From positions 372,001 through 436,000 of the forward strand of contig CAVPQU010000018.1 of NCBI GenBank assembly GCA_963707665.1: a stretch of 64,000 nucleotides of DNA, written 5' to 3'. Each line of letters starts with the position of its first letter. Position 1 is the stretch's first letter. Under the pieces are notes generated by a model. The model was not told the DNA's origin and ran no database searches. It saw only the letters and a program-made list of their open reading frames with translations. A program made the position numbers and the translations under genes. This document shows positions 44,754-53,497 of this stretch, one piece after another. The stretch comes from DATJCV01 sp963707665 (GTDB lineage Bacteria > Pseudomonadota > Gammaproteobacteria > Burkholderiales > Burkholderiaceae_D).

Positions 44754-45359
44754 AGTGCATTGGAGCGGGCTGCGCCGCTGCACAATCAGGCGGCAACAAG
44801 CCGGAAAGCGGGAGTCGCGCCTCATAACCAGGCGCCTTTTTATATACTCCCTATATAGACACTAGTTTTCAGGCTAGAAATATACGATTTATCAACATAC
44901 TCAGTACATTATTGAATTTCAGAATCTCTAGTGATGTAGCTGTCGTTCCCGTGCCGGGTGCAGTAGGGAGTTCAGTCAGCCTGCCGCCTGCCTGCGAAAC
45001 GGTTTGCGCTTGCCAGCACCAACTTCTGCTGCAAGGGCGAGCGCCGTGTGCTTCGTCGCTGATCAGCGCACCATTTCATCTGCTCAGGCGTCACATACGT
45101 GCCCGGACGCTGCTCCTCAATGTATCGTTTTCCGCTCGCCTCCCGCGAAACGACCAATCACGGACATTCAGCCAGCTGAACAATCGACCGTCCTGAGCGC
45201 GCCTGGTAACGCTCTGCGACAGGCGCACGGCTTGGGGATAGCGGATGTTGCTGCGGGATTCCCTGCGTTTTTTGGCGTGCTGGTACGTCACTCGTTGCGG
45301 GCAGAAGCAACTGGGGACGCGCGGCTAAAAGGCTGCGGGAACGCGCCGCGGCCGGCCGC
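44754..45359. other. Gene-free stretch, possibly with a degraded minus-strand frame
   Basis: AT-rich start (44837-44900), then GC-rich sequence. On the minus strand two overlapping frames read protein-like pieces: RRAQDGRLFSWLNVRDW, then, one frame over near 45150, REASGKRYIEEQRPGTYVTPEQ. This could be a broken small gene, but no family was recognised. Confidence 0.3.
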
Positions 45360-46308
45360 TCATTCGTAGGCCGGCAGCCGTCTTTGCTCATCCGCGGAAA
45401 AGCGGGTCTGGCGCAACTGCTGCAGCAGCGCCTGCTGATCGACCTGCGCCAGGCCGGCGTTCGACTGTAGCAATCCATTGCGTTCCGCCAGGTAGGCGGC
45501 GATGCGATTTTTCCAGGATGCCTCGTCCTGGTCCACTTCTGCCAGCCGCGCCGCCGCTTCCGGCGATAGTGCGGCGGCCCGCATGCGGTAGACGTCGTCG
45601 TCGCTGGCGCCTTCGGTGCGCATTTTTTGTGCGGCTTGTTCCAGCCTGACAATCTGAAACGGCACTTCTTTCGCTTCGCGCACAGCGGCCGGCAAGGTGG
45701 CGTCCAGCGCCGCCAGTTTTTCCTGTTTTTGCTGCTCGCTGAGGCTGGTGTCCTGGCTGATTTCGAGGCGCGTCAGCGCATCCATGTCATACGCATCGTC
45801 GAAGCCGAACATGGCCTCGCTCTCGGCAGCACTGAAAAATTGGCTGCGTGTCCGTTGCATCGCGGTAAACCGCTCCCGCATCGCCTGCAGGCCGCCGCCC
45901 GTGGTCTGTGGGTTCTGTTCGACCTCGACCAGGGCGTGCTTGTAGTCCAGATAGCGCCCCAGCAGGCGCTTGGCTTCATTGGCCGCGAGCGGCTTCAGGC
46001 GCTGATCCAGCTCCCGCTCGATTTCGGCGCGGATTTCGGCCAGCGATTTTTCACCGATCGCGGCCAGGTAATAATCGAACAAGCGGCGCAATTCGGCATC
46101 CACCACGAGCCCCTCGGCGGCATCGGTCTTCAGGTCGCCATCGGGATAGGTGCCTTGCAGCGAACGCACAAACGGAAACAGGTCTTGCTGCGCCGTCGCT
46201 GCCGGCGGCGGCGCTGGCGACCTGCCAGTTGAGCGCGATGACCGTCGCCAGCACGGCGGCAGTTGCCGCCGCGCCCCACAGCGCGGCGCTCCTGAGCGTC
46301 ATCGCCAT
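45360..46308 (-). CDS. Lipase-specific foldase (chaperone), frame-broken near 46207
   Basis: Start ATG 46308: an N-terminal membrane anchor (LWGAAATAAVLATVIALNW) leads into an Ala/Pro linker. The conserved foldase motif, here FPFVRSLQGTYPDGDL (family R-x1-x2-F-D-Y/F-x-L region: LRRLFDYYLAAIGE), is in the next frame, so one base is missing about 46198-46216 in a GCC/GGC repeat. The rest (about 270 aa) is the long helical body ending at RRLPAYE. It folds the co-encoded lipase in the periplasm. Four nt after the lipase gene. Confidence 0.82.
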
Positions 46309-46312
46309 CGGC

Positions 46313-47248
46313 TTACAGGCCCATGTTCTTCAGGCGGTTGGCATGCTGGCGATACAGCGTGACCGGATTGGTTTCAAAGATATTCACCAGGCCGATGGTT
46401 TGATTCACTTCATCCATGTGATTCATCGCGTAGTCGTCGCGAATCACCTTTCCGAGATGCGTCGAGCAGCTGGCGACCAGGCCGTCGTTCTTGGCGCCGG
46501 CAAAGGCAAGCGAAGTCAATGCCAGTGCCGGGTCCATGACGTCCAGCAGGTTGGTGTAGGGCTTTGCGCCGCTCCACGAGAAATAGGAAACGCCGCGCAC
46601 CTCATAAGCGCCTTCGCCGCAGGCGCTGGTGGGGACGCCGGCCGGATGCGCCGCGTTGAACTTGAGCGAGCCGGTCGTGCTGAGTGAATTTACGGCACCC
46701 AGCGAATTTTGCGGTAAGGCCGGCTTGCCCGACACCAGGCTGATGATCGAGGCCAGGCCGTTGGTAACGGATACCAGCACCGCATTTGACAGCGACCCGC
46801 TCGGTGCAACCCCCAGCAGCACGTCGGCCACGCTGGAACCCTTGTTGACGCCGCCGACGCTGGTTACCGACGCCACCAGATCCGGCCGCACCGAAGCCAC
46901 ATAGCGAATCGTCGGGCCGCCATGGCTATGGCCGATCAGATTGACCTTGGCCGCGCCAGTGGCCGCCAGAATCTGCTTGACCTGGGTCAGCAATTGTTCG
47001 CCGCGCACTTCGGTGCTGTTGGCGGCCGATACCTGCGTGACGTGCACCTTGGCGCCATCGGCGCGCAGTGCGGACGGGATGCCGTACCAGTATTCAACCG
47101 GGCCGATACTGTCAAAGCCGAACAGTCCATGCACCAGCACGATCGGGTATTTGGTTTGGGTGTAGCCGGCGGCAGCTGACGATGAGGCGGGGGTCAGTGC
47201 GAACGCAATCAGGGTTGCCAAGGCATATTTCCAGACTTTGCTTGTCAT
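46313..47248 (-). CDS. Secreted triacylglycerol lipase (family I)
   Basis: 311 aa with signal peptide (ALATLIAFALTPASSSAAA). Oxyanion segment KYPIVLVHGLFGFDSIGPVEYW, nucleophile elbow IGHSHGG, acid Asp region VMDPALALTSLAF/KNDGLV and catalytic His in NHMDEVNQ. This is the foldase-dependent Pseudomonas/Burkholderia lipase type, exported and then secreted. Followed at once by its foldase and divergent from a TetR gene. Confidence 0.92.
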   Translation of the reverse strand: MTSKVWKYALATLIAFALTPASSSAAAGYTQTKYPIVLVHGLFGFDSIGPVEYWYGIPSALRADGAKVHVTQVSAANSTEVRGEQLLTQVKQILAATGAAKVNLIGHSHGGPTIRYVASVRPDLVASVTSVGGVNKGSSVADVLLGVAPSGSLSNAVLVSVTNGLASIISLVSGKPALPQNSLGAVNSLSTTGSLKFNAAHPAGVPTSACGEGAYEVRGVSYFSWSGAKPYTNLLDVMDPALALTSLAFAGAKNDGLVASCSTHLGKVIRDDYAMNHMDEVNQTIGLVNIFETNPVTLYRQHANRLKNMGL

Positions 47249-47355
47249 TCTTGTCTCCGGGTTTTATTGATTTTTGGGTAACGCCGCTGACACCTCAGTA
47301 TCTGGCTCCTGGCGGCGAACAGACCGATGTCATGCTCGGTTTCGTCTATTTTAAA

Positions 47356-47375
47356 TACCGAGCGCTCGCTCGGTA
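47356..47375. promoter_or_regulatory. TetR-type operator between lipase and tetR
   Basis: Perfect 9-2-9 inverted repeat TACCGAGCG-CT-CGCTCGGTA, the ACCGA...TCGGT form common for TetR-family operators. It lies 108 nt from the lipase start and 133 nt from the TetR start. Confidence 0.7.
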
Positions 47376-47507
47376 AATGGATACTGAGTTAAGTTTTTGA
47401 TAAAGGCAAGATGCACTGCAACATGATCTCAAAGAGGGTTGCCGTGCCGGGTTGGCAATATCCGCGTGCTATAGTTTTTTCTTTTCCAAACGAAGCCGCG
47501 ACTCATC

Positions 47508-48230
47508 ATGATGGAGAGCCTGCCCGTCAGTTTCACCTTGTCGCAATTCCGCAATGTGACCCCGATCGACGACCGTAATATCTGGGCATGCCTGTTGGAG
47601 CGCAACAGCGAGCGGATCAGCGTCAAGCGGCGCGATACCGCCTTGGAAAACCTGGAAAAAATTGTTGTCGCGACCTTCCGCCTCGCCAATACAGTCGGCT
47701 TCCAGGCCATGACGCTGCGCGACTTGTGCCGCGAAACCGGCTTTTCGATGGGCGGCATCTACGGCTATATCGAAAACAAGGAGCAACTGGCGGCCATGAT
47801 CGAAGACATGGTCAATCACGTTACCGAGATGCTGCCGGCCTGGTTCAAGCACGTTGCGCCGGAGCTCGATCAAATCGAATCGATGCTGCGCGCATACATC
47901 TGCTTATCCGAAATTTTCCAACCCTGGCTGTACTTCGTGTTCCTGGAGTCTCGTACCTTGCAGCCGGCGCAGCGCGATATCGCCAAGGCCTCCGAGCTGC
48001 ATATGCAATCGCATCTGGCGCGGCTGATCGCCGCCGGCGCCGGGCTCTCCACCGGCGAGGCTTTTCTGCTGGCCGCGCATTGCATGTCGCTGGCTCAGGA
48101 TTGGCACCTGAAGCGCTGGAAATTCGGTTCCGCCAACGTCACCGTGGATGCCTTCGCCGACAGCGTGGTCGGGCTCATTCGTTATCGGCTCGAAGGCGCT
48201 GCGCGGCGCGCTGCCGAAGATTTCCTGTAA
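47508..48230 (+). CDS. TetR/AcrR family transcriptional regulator
   Basis: 240 aa. The DNA-binding domain starts after an unusual 45-residue N-terminal extension: LEKIVVATFRLANTVGFQAMTLRDLCRETGFSMGGIYGYIENKEQLAAMI. The C-terminal part is an all-helical ligand domain. The 9-2-9 palindrome in its upstream region makes it the probable repressor of the lipase-foldase operon and of itself; the ligand could be a fatty acid (inference). A Met at 47511 is an equivalent start. Confidence 0.88.
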   Translation: MMESLPVSFTLSQFRNVTPIDDRNIWACLLERNSERISVKRRDTALENLEKIVVATFRLANTVGFQAMTLRDLCRETGFSMGGIYGYIENKEQLAAMIEDMVNHVTEMLPAWFKHVAPELDQIESMLRAYICLSEIFQPWLYFVFLESRTLQPAQRDIAKASELHMQSHLARLIAAGAGLSTGEAFLLAAHCMSLAQDWHLKRWKFGSANVTVDAFADSVVGLIRYRLEGAARRAAEDFL

Positions 48231-48262
48231 AAAAACGGCTTGCGGTGATGCAAGCCGTTTTC
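48231..48262. terminator. Bidirectional Rho-independent terminator
   Basis: 12-bp stem AAAACGGCTTGC (48232-48243) with GCAAGCCGTTTT (48250-48261), 6-nt loop, A/T runs on both sides; serves tetR and the convergent DUF3761 gene. Confidence 0.85.
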
Positions 48263-48293
48263 GTGCATGGCACGGAAAAAATGGGTGTCTTCA

Positions 48294-48770
48294 TTATTTG
48301 CAGGCTTTCCCATGATCTGGATGGAAGCCCTTCGCCTTGGCGTCGGCTTCACTCATGTACTCGCCTTGTTTTGTCTTGCCGTAATATTTATCGCCCTGGC
48401 AGTGATACACCTTGGTCGAGTTGTTTGCCCATACCTTGCCTGCACCGCCGCCGGCAGCCGCCATCGATGAAGTGGTGCCGCCGCCCGACGAGGCAGCCGG
48501 AGCACCACCTTTCGCTTGCGCCGTTTTATCGACCCCACCGTGACCCCGGCAAGCGCCTTTCATGGTGGTGCCGGAATAGGGCGTTCCATCCTTACAAACG
48601 GCAGTGACGGAACCGGAAGGCGCGGCCATAGGCGGCGTGGCTTTATTCGCCGGCGCGGCCGGAGCCGGAGTCGTGGCCGCCGGAGCGGTGGGCGCGGCAG
48701 GAGCGGGTTGGGCAAAAGCGGAAGACCCGAACAGGAGGCTGCTTGCCACCAGTAAAATAAATTTTTTCAT
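48294..48770 (-). CDS. Exported DUF3761 protein
   Basis: 158 aa from ATG 48770; signal peptide KKFILLVASSLLFGSSAFAQ. A long Ala/Pro/Thr linker follows, then the DUF3761 core VTAVCKDGTPYSGTTMKGACRGHGGV. A second C-terminal piece, VYHCQGDKYYGKTKQGEYMSEADAKAKGFHPDHGKAC, is a Cys/His module often found as a tail on Burkholderiales exported proteins. Function unknown; periplasmic or surface. Confidence 0.85.
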   Translation of the reverse strand: MKKFILLVASSLLFGSSAFAQPAPAAPTAPAATTPAPAAPANKATPPMAAPSGSVTAVCKDGTPYSGTTMKGACRGHGGVDKTAQAKGGAPAASSGGGTTSSMAAAGGGAGKVWANNSTKVYHCQGDKYYGKTKQGEYMSEADAKAKGFHPDHGKACK

Positions 48771-49051
48771 GGGAATATCTCGGAGGGCGCACGAAAATAC
48801 GTGCATAGCTTCCTTAACGCAGCGATGCCTAAAAGGTAACAGCGATTTATCTATTGAGGAAAGGCGCCTAATTAGCCGCCGCTATGGATTTGTTTCCCGC
48901 CAGCTTGCGAACAGAACGAACTCGTGGAATACCTCGGCGGCGTGGTTGCTGATCACCGCCCCTAGGGCGTCACTGTGATCGTCGTTAAGGCGCTTGATAA
49001 GGGTGCCAGCATGGCAGAGGTGTTCACCAACGTAACAATTGGCTGTGACAC

Positions 49052-49951
49052 TTAGCCGCGATTCATCTCGCGCATGATCTCCCTGAACCACATGTTCGCC
49101 GGATCCTTGTGATACCGCGTGTGCCAGAACTGGTACACGGTAAAGCCCGGTATATCGACCGGCAGTTCCAGCAACTGCGCCTTCAACATTTGCGCCAGCT
49201 TGACGCCGACCAGACGCGGCACGGTGAACAGGATGTCCGAGTACGGCAGCGTGGTGATGATGGTAAGGAAGCTCGGAATCGTGATCAGGAATTTTTCGGA
49301 AGCGATATTTCGAAGCAAAAAATTTTCAAGTCCCTCGTAGCCATACGGAACTGGCGACACCAGCGCGTGCGACGCGTTCATGTACATCTCTTCGGTCAGT
49401 TCGCCGTCGATCAGGGGATGCCCAGCGCGCGCGATGCAGACATAGTCGGCGTCGTAGATGCGCTTCTGGTGGATGCTCGAACCCGAAAATCGGAAGCTGC
49501 CGTAGGCGACGTCCGCCTCGCCGCTTTCGAGCACATCTTCCACCTCCCTGCTGGGCGCGGTAATCGCGCGCACCCGAATATGTGGTCCGCGCTTGGCCAG
49601 CATTGGCAGCAGGCGTGGCAGTAGCAGCGCAGCTCCGAAGTCGGTGGCCAGGAACGTGAAAGTGCGCGACGAACTGGTCGGATCGAAGCTCGGCAGCGGA
49701 TTCAGGCTCTCCTTCATGATGCGCAGCACTTCCGCGATCTGCTTGTGCATGTCGTGCGCGCGCGGGGTCGGCATCATGCCAGACGAAGTCTTCACGAATA
49801 GCGGATCGCCGAAATAGTGACGCAGTTTCCTGAGCGACTGGCTCATCATAGGCTGGCTCAGCCCGAGCGAATGTCCTGCCAGCGTGACGCTGCGCTTGTT
49901 CATGATGGCGTCGAAAACGGACAACAGGCGCAGGTCCAGTGAGTGGATCAT
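49052..49951 (-). CDS. LysR family transcriptional regulator
   Basis: 299 aa from ATG 49951 (MIHSLDLRLLSVFDAIMNKRSVTLAGHSLGLSQPMMSQSLRKLRHYFGDPLF); the 16-codon upstream extension is not supported. Typical LysR with an N-terminal winged helix and a NahR/DntR-like effector domain ending YQFWHTRYHKDPANMWFREIM. Diverges over 520 bp from the hydroxycinnamate-type operon and is its likely activator, probably sensing an aromatic acid or its CoA ester. Confidence 0.88.
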   Translation of the reverse strand: MIHSLDLRLLSVFDAIMNKRSVTLAGHSLGLSQPMMSQSLRKLRHYFGDPLFVKTSSGMMPTPRAHDMHKQIAEVLRIMKESLNPLPSFDPTSSSRTFTFLATDFGAALLLPRLLPMLAKRGPHIRVRAITAPSREVEDVLESGEADVAYGSFRFSGSSIHQKRIYDADYVCIARAGHPLIDGELTEEMYMNASHALVSPVPYGYEGLENFLLRNIASEKFLITIPSFLTIITTLPYSDILFTVPRLVGVKLAQMLKAQLLELPVDIPGFTVYQFWHTRYHKDPANMWFREIMREMNRG

Positions 49952-50472
49952 GGCAGTTGCAACCGGTTCCAGCCGGTGCCGCCGAACTTTTGCAGCCACG
50001 ACGGTCCGCCCCGAACGTGAACGTACAGCAGGCGTTGCCAGCCCAGGTAATCGACCGCGCGAGCACCACGCTTGCGCCGGATAGCTCCGGGTAGTGTCGC
50101 CTTTAGAAATTCTCGCACGATCTGCCGCAACGCGATTTCCGGCTGGTGAAGTTCAGGTCCATCCGATCTCTTTTAATGTTGATGGCCGTAGCGGCCAGGA
50201 GCCCCATGCGGGCCATCTTATTCTGGACGGCACGCACTGGCAACATGGATTCGTCACTAACAGCTATGCCCAATGGCGCTATACGGAATGGAGCGGTGTC
50301 GTGGTAGAACGTCATCTATGAAATGGAATAAGGGGACTAGCAGGGCTTCATCTCAAACCCTTATACAGCGAATAAAGGTTTGGTAATTTACGGCTCATTT
50401 CAGGCTCATTACCATCGGCTCACGATTGCGAGTTCGCTGCTCGCAACGCCAAACGTTCAAGGAGAAGCTGGA
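49952..50472. other. 520-bp divergent control region of the hydroxycinnamate operon
   Basis: Holds small open frames on both strands (e.g. 50094-50321 plus) with no recognised family or ribosome site. Expected to carry the LysR sites and the operon promoter; no clear palindrome picked out by eye. The ribosome site GGAGAAGCTGGA precedes the first gene. Confidence 0.4.
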
Positions 50473-51294
50473 ATGAGTAATCCGTATCAAACCGTCAAAA
50501 TCGAAGTTGCCGATGGCATCGCATGGCTGATGCTGAACCGCCCGGAAAAGCGCAACGCAATGAGCCCGCAGTTGAATGAAGAAATGGGCAAGGCGCTTGA
50601 CGAAATCGAAGCCAATCCGGAAGTGCAGGTGCTGGTGCTGTGCGGAGCCGACGACAATTTCAGCGCCGGCATGGATCTGAAGGAATACTTTCGGGAAGTC
50701 GATGGCCAGCCGCAGCATGTGCAGTCGAAGGTGCGGCGCGCTGCGGCGAACTGGCAATACCATCGCCTGCGCTCGTTCCCCAAGCCGACTATCGCGATGG
50801 TCAATGGCTGGTGTTTCGGCGGCGCCTTTACCCCACTGATCTCGTGCGACATCGCGATCGCAGCCGACGACGCGCAGTTCGGCCTGTCAGAAATTAACTG
50901 GGGCATCATCCCGGGCGGTGTCGTGACGCGCGACGTGGCTGCGGCGATGACATACCGCGAAGCACTTTTTTACATCCTGACCGGACGCGTGTTCAACGGC
51001 ACGAAGGCGGCCGAGATGGGGGTGGTCACGATGGCGGTGCCGGCAGCCCGTCTGCGCGATGAAGTCTTGGCGATCGCGAATGAACTCAAAGGCAAGAACC
51101 CGGCTACCTTGCAGGCATGCAAGGAAGCCTTCAAGACTAGCTATCAGATGAGTTGGGAAGAGTCGCGCGACTACCTGTACGCCAAGCTTGACCAGATGCA
51201 GTTCAACGATCCGGTACGCGGACGCGACCAGGGTCTCGGCAAGTTCCTCGACAAAACCTACAAACCGGGCCTCGGCGCCTTCCCGAAGGACTGA
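50473..51294 (+). CDS. p-Hydroxycinnamoyl-CoA hydratase/lyase (feruloyl-CoA hydratase-lyase)
   Basis: 273 aa, crotonase fold. Close to HCHL enzymes: GMDLKEYFREVDGQPQ with the Tyr of the active site, MVNGWCFGGAF oxyanion hole, FGLSEINWGIIPGG with the catalytic Glu, and YLYAKLDQMQFND with the second Tyr near the C-terminus. HCHL hydrates the side chain of feruloyl-, caffeoyl- or coumaroyl-CoA, then cleaves it to the benzaldehyde (e.g. vanillin) and acetyl-CoA. First gene of a nine-gene operon, directly before an acyl-CoA ligase. Confidence 0.88.
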   Translation: MSNPYQTVKIEVADGIAWLMLNRPEKRNAMSPQLNEEMGKALDEIEANPEVQVLVLCGADDNFSAGMDLKEYFREVDGQPQHVQSKVRRAAANWQYHRLRSFPKPTIAMVNGWCFGGAFTPLISCDIAIAADDAQFGLSEINWGIIPGGVVTRDVAAAMTYREALFYILTGRVFNGTKAAEMGVVTMAVPAARLRDEVLAIANELKGKNPATLQACKEAFKTSYQMSWEESRDYLYAKLDQMQFNDPVRGRDQGLGKFLDKTYKPGLGAFPKD

Positions 51295-51298
51295 CGCG

Positions 51299-53482
51299 AT
51301 GACCAGGCCAGCTGCCACTACCCCATCGTTCGAGTCGCTCGACATGACCCCGCTGCTCGCGCCGCGTTCGGTCGCGATCATCGGCGCTTCGGCCAACCCG
51401 GCCGCGATCGGCGGACGGCCGCTGGCCAACCTGCGCCGCTTCGGTTACACCGGCCAGATCCACCTGGTAAGCCGTTCATCCGATGAAATCGACGGTATCG
51501 CCTGCGTCAAGTCGGCTTCCAGCCTGCCGCACGGGATCGATGTTGCGCTGTTCGTGATTCCACAGTCGAGCGTTGAATCCGTGCTCGAAGAATGCATCGA
51601 GCGCGGCGTTCGCTCGATCGTGCTGTTCAGCGCCGGCTTTGCCGAAACGGGCGCGGTTGGCGCTCGCCTGCAGGCGCGCATCGCGGCGCGCGCACGGGAA
51701 GCAGGCATTGCGCTGTGTGGGCCGAATGGACTTGGCCTGATTAACCACCGCGCCGCGACCCCGCTTACCTTCGGCTGGATCGAACCGGCCCCGGTACGGG
51801 ATATTCCGGGTGTCGCGATTATTTCGCAAAGCGGCGCAATCGGCATGGCGATGACGTATGCGGCGCAAAGCCGCGGGATTCCGCTCGCGTACACCGTATC
51901 GAGCGGCAACGAGGCGGTGCTGACCCTGAACGACTACTTGCGCCATGCGCTGGAAGACCCTGCCATTGCCGTGATTGCCCTGTTCGCGGAACAGATCCGC
52001 GATCCGCAGCAGTTCATGGCTTTGTGCGAGCGCGCGCAAGCCTTGCGCAAACCGCTGGTGCTGATGAAGCTCGGGCGCAGTGCGCGCGCCAGTGAAGCGG
52101 CGCAATCGCATACCGGGGCGCTGGTGGGCGACTACTTGCGCATCGCCGCGACCTTGCGTGCCAAGGGGGTGATACTGGTCGATTCAATGGATGAACTGCT
52201 GGACGTGGCGGGCCTGCTGGCGCGCACTCCTCCTGCGGCCGGCGCCTCCGGAATCGCCGTGATGTCCGACTCGGGTGCCCTTGTCAGCGTCGCGCTCGAC
52301 AGCGCCGCGTCATTGGGAATCGATTTCCCGCAGCCGGAATCCGGCACCGCCGCGCGCTTGCGCGAGCAGTTGCCCGAATTCGTGCAGGCCAGCAACCCGG
52401 TCGACATGACCACCCAAGGCATGAATGACCCCGGCCTGTTCGGCCGAGTCGCCGAGATGCTGGTTGCGGACCCGGTGTATGGCGCGCTGGCGCTGTTCGC
52501 GATGCCGGGCGCGACCGAACATGCGCTGGCGCGGGTGCAGTCGCTGCTGCCGATCCTGAAGGCCGCCGGCAAACCCGTCGCCTACACGGTGCTGGGCGGC
52601 GACGCCGGCATTCCTGCCGTCAAGCTGTTGCAGGACAACGGCATCTCGGCCTTCCGCACACCCGACAGCGCTCTCAAAGCCCTGTCCCACGTCATGCGTT
52701 ATGCCGAGTGGCTGGATGGGCGCGCCAAAACCGCGGCCGCGCCTGCGACGCAGACCCGTACGCCACTGGAAGCCGGCGTGATGCCGGAGTACCGTGCCAA
52801 GGCATTGCTGGCCACGCGCGGCTTTCCGGTCCCCGACGGCAGCCTGGTCACGGATCTCGGCCAGTTGCGCGACGCGGCCGGCCGCCACCGATTTCCGCTC
52901 GCACTCAAGGTGCAATCGGCTGAACTGATGCACAAGACTGAAGCAGGCGGGGTCACTCTCGGGCTGACTGACCTGGGCAGTCTGGAAGCCGCCTATAGCG
53001 CCATCCTCGGGCGCGTAAAAGCGGCGCACCCTGGCATGACGCCCGATGGCGTACTGGTCGAAAGCATGGCCGCTCCGGGCGTGGAGATCGCGCTCGGGAT
53101 CAGGAATGACGCCGAGTGGGGCCCAACCATCATGATCGGCCTGGGCGGGATCTGGATCGAGGTGCTGAACGATACGGTGCTGGTCCCGGCGCCGGTGGCT
53201 GCCGCCGACGCACGCCGCGCGCTTGAGAGCCTGCGTGCCTTTCCGCTGCTCGCTGGAGCCCGCGGTGCGGCGCCGGCCGACGTCGATGCCCTTGTCGCGC
53301 TGATCGTGGCCGCCGGCCAACTAGCGGTGGAACACCCGGAAATTACCGAAGTCGACCTGAACCCCGTACTGGTGCATCCGGCCGGACAGGGCGTGACGGT
53401 GGTCGATGCAAGCATTGTGGTGGGGCAAGCCCAGTGCGGGTCCGGGGTAGGCTGGCGCAACGCCAGGATGAACATAAATTAA
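51299..53482 (+). CDS. ADP-forming type acyl-CoA ligase (likely hydroxycinnamate-CoA ligase)
   Basis: 727 aa from ATG 51299. Domain order: CoA-binding (LLAPRSVAIIGASANPAAIGGRPL), succinyl-CoA-ligase-like flavodoxin part with the phospho-His in QSHTGALVGD, then ATP-grasp (EYRAKALLATRGFPVPDG, KVQSAELMHKTEAGGV). It makes an acyl-CoA from the free acid with ATP to ADP + phosphate, unlike the AMP-forming Fcs usual for ferulate. Placed 4 nt after the HCHL gene, so activation of a hydroxycinnamate is the likely task. Confidence 0.85.
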   Translation: MTRPAATTPSFESLDMTPLLAPRSVAIIGASANPAAIGGRPLANLRRFGYTGQIHLVSRSSDEIDGIACVKSASSLPHGIDVALFVIPQSSVESVLEECIERGVRSIVLFSAGFAETGAVGARLQARIAARAREAGIALCGPNGLGLINHRAATPLTFGWIEPAPVRDIPGVAIISQSGAIGMAMTYAAQSRGIPLAYTVSSGNEAVLTLNDYLRHALEDPAIAVIALFAEQIRDPQQFMALCERAQALRKPLVLMKLGRSARASEAAQSHTGALVGDYLRIAATLRAKGVILVDSMDELLDVAGLLARTPPAAGASGIAVMSDSGALVSVALDSAASLGIDFPQPESGTAARLREQLPEFVQASNPVDMTTQGMNDPGLFGRVAEMLVADPVYGALALFAMPGATEHALARVQSLLPILKAAGKPVAYTVLGGDAGIPAVKLLQDNGISAFRTPDSALKALSHVMRYAEWLDGRAKTAAAPATQTRTPLEAGVMPEYRAKALLATRGFPVPDGSLVTDLGQLRDAAGRHRFPLALKVQSAELMHKTEAGGVTLGLTDLGSLEAAYSAILGRVKAAHPGMTPDGVLVESMAAPGVEIALGIRNDAEWGPTIMIGLGGIWIEVLNDTVLVPAPVAAADARRALESLRAFPLLAGARGAAPADVDALVALIVAAGQLAVEHPEITEVDLNPVLVHPAGQGVTVVDASIVVGQAQCGSGVGWRNARMNIN

Positions 53483-53497
53483 CAAAATGGAGATGAA

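Noticed and set aside
44939..44970. Third copy of the paired palindromic repeat
   Set aside because: GTCGTTCCCGTGCCGGGTGC resembles one half, but no inverted partner was found.
50094..50321. 75-codon plus-strand frame in the LysR/HCHL gap
   Set aside because: No ribosome site, no family, and the other strand is equally open.
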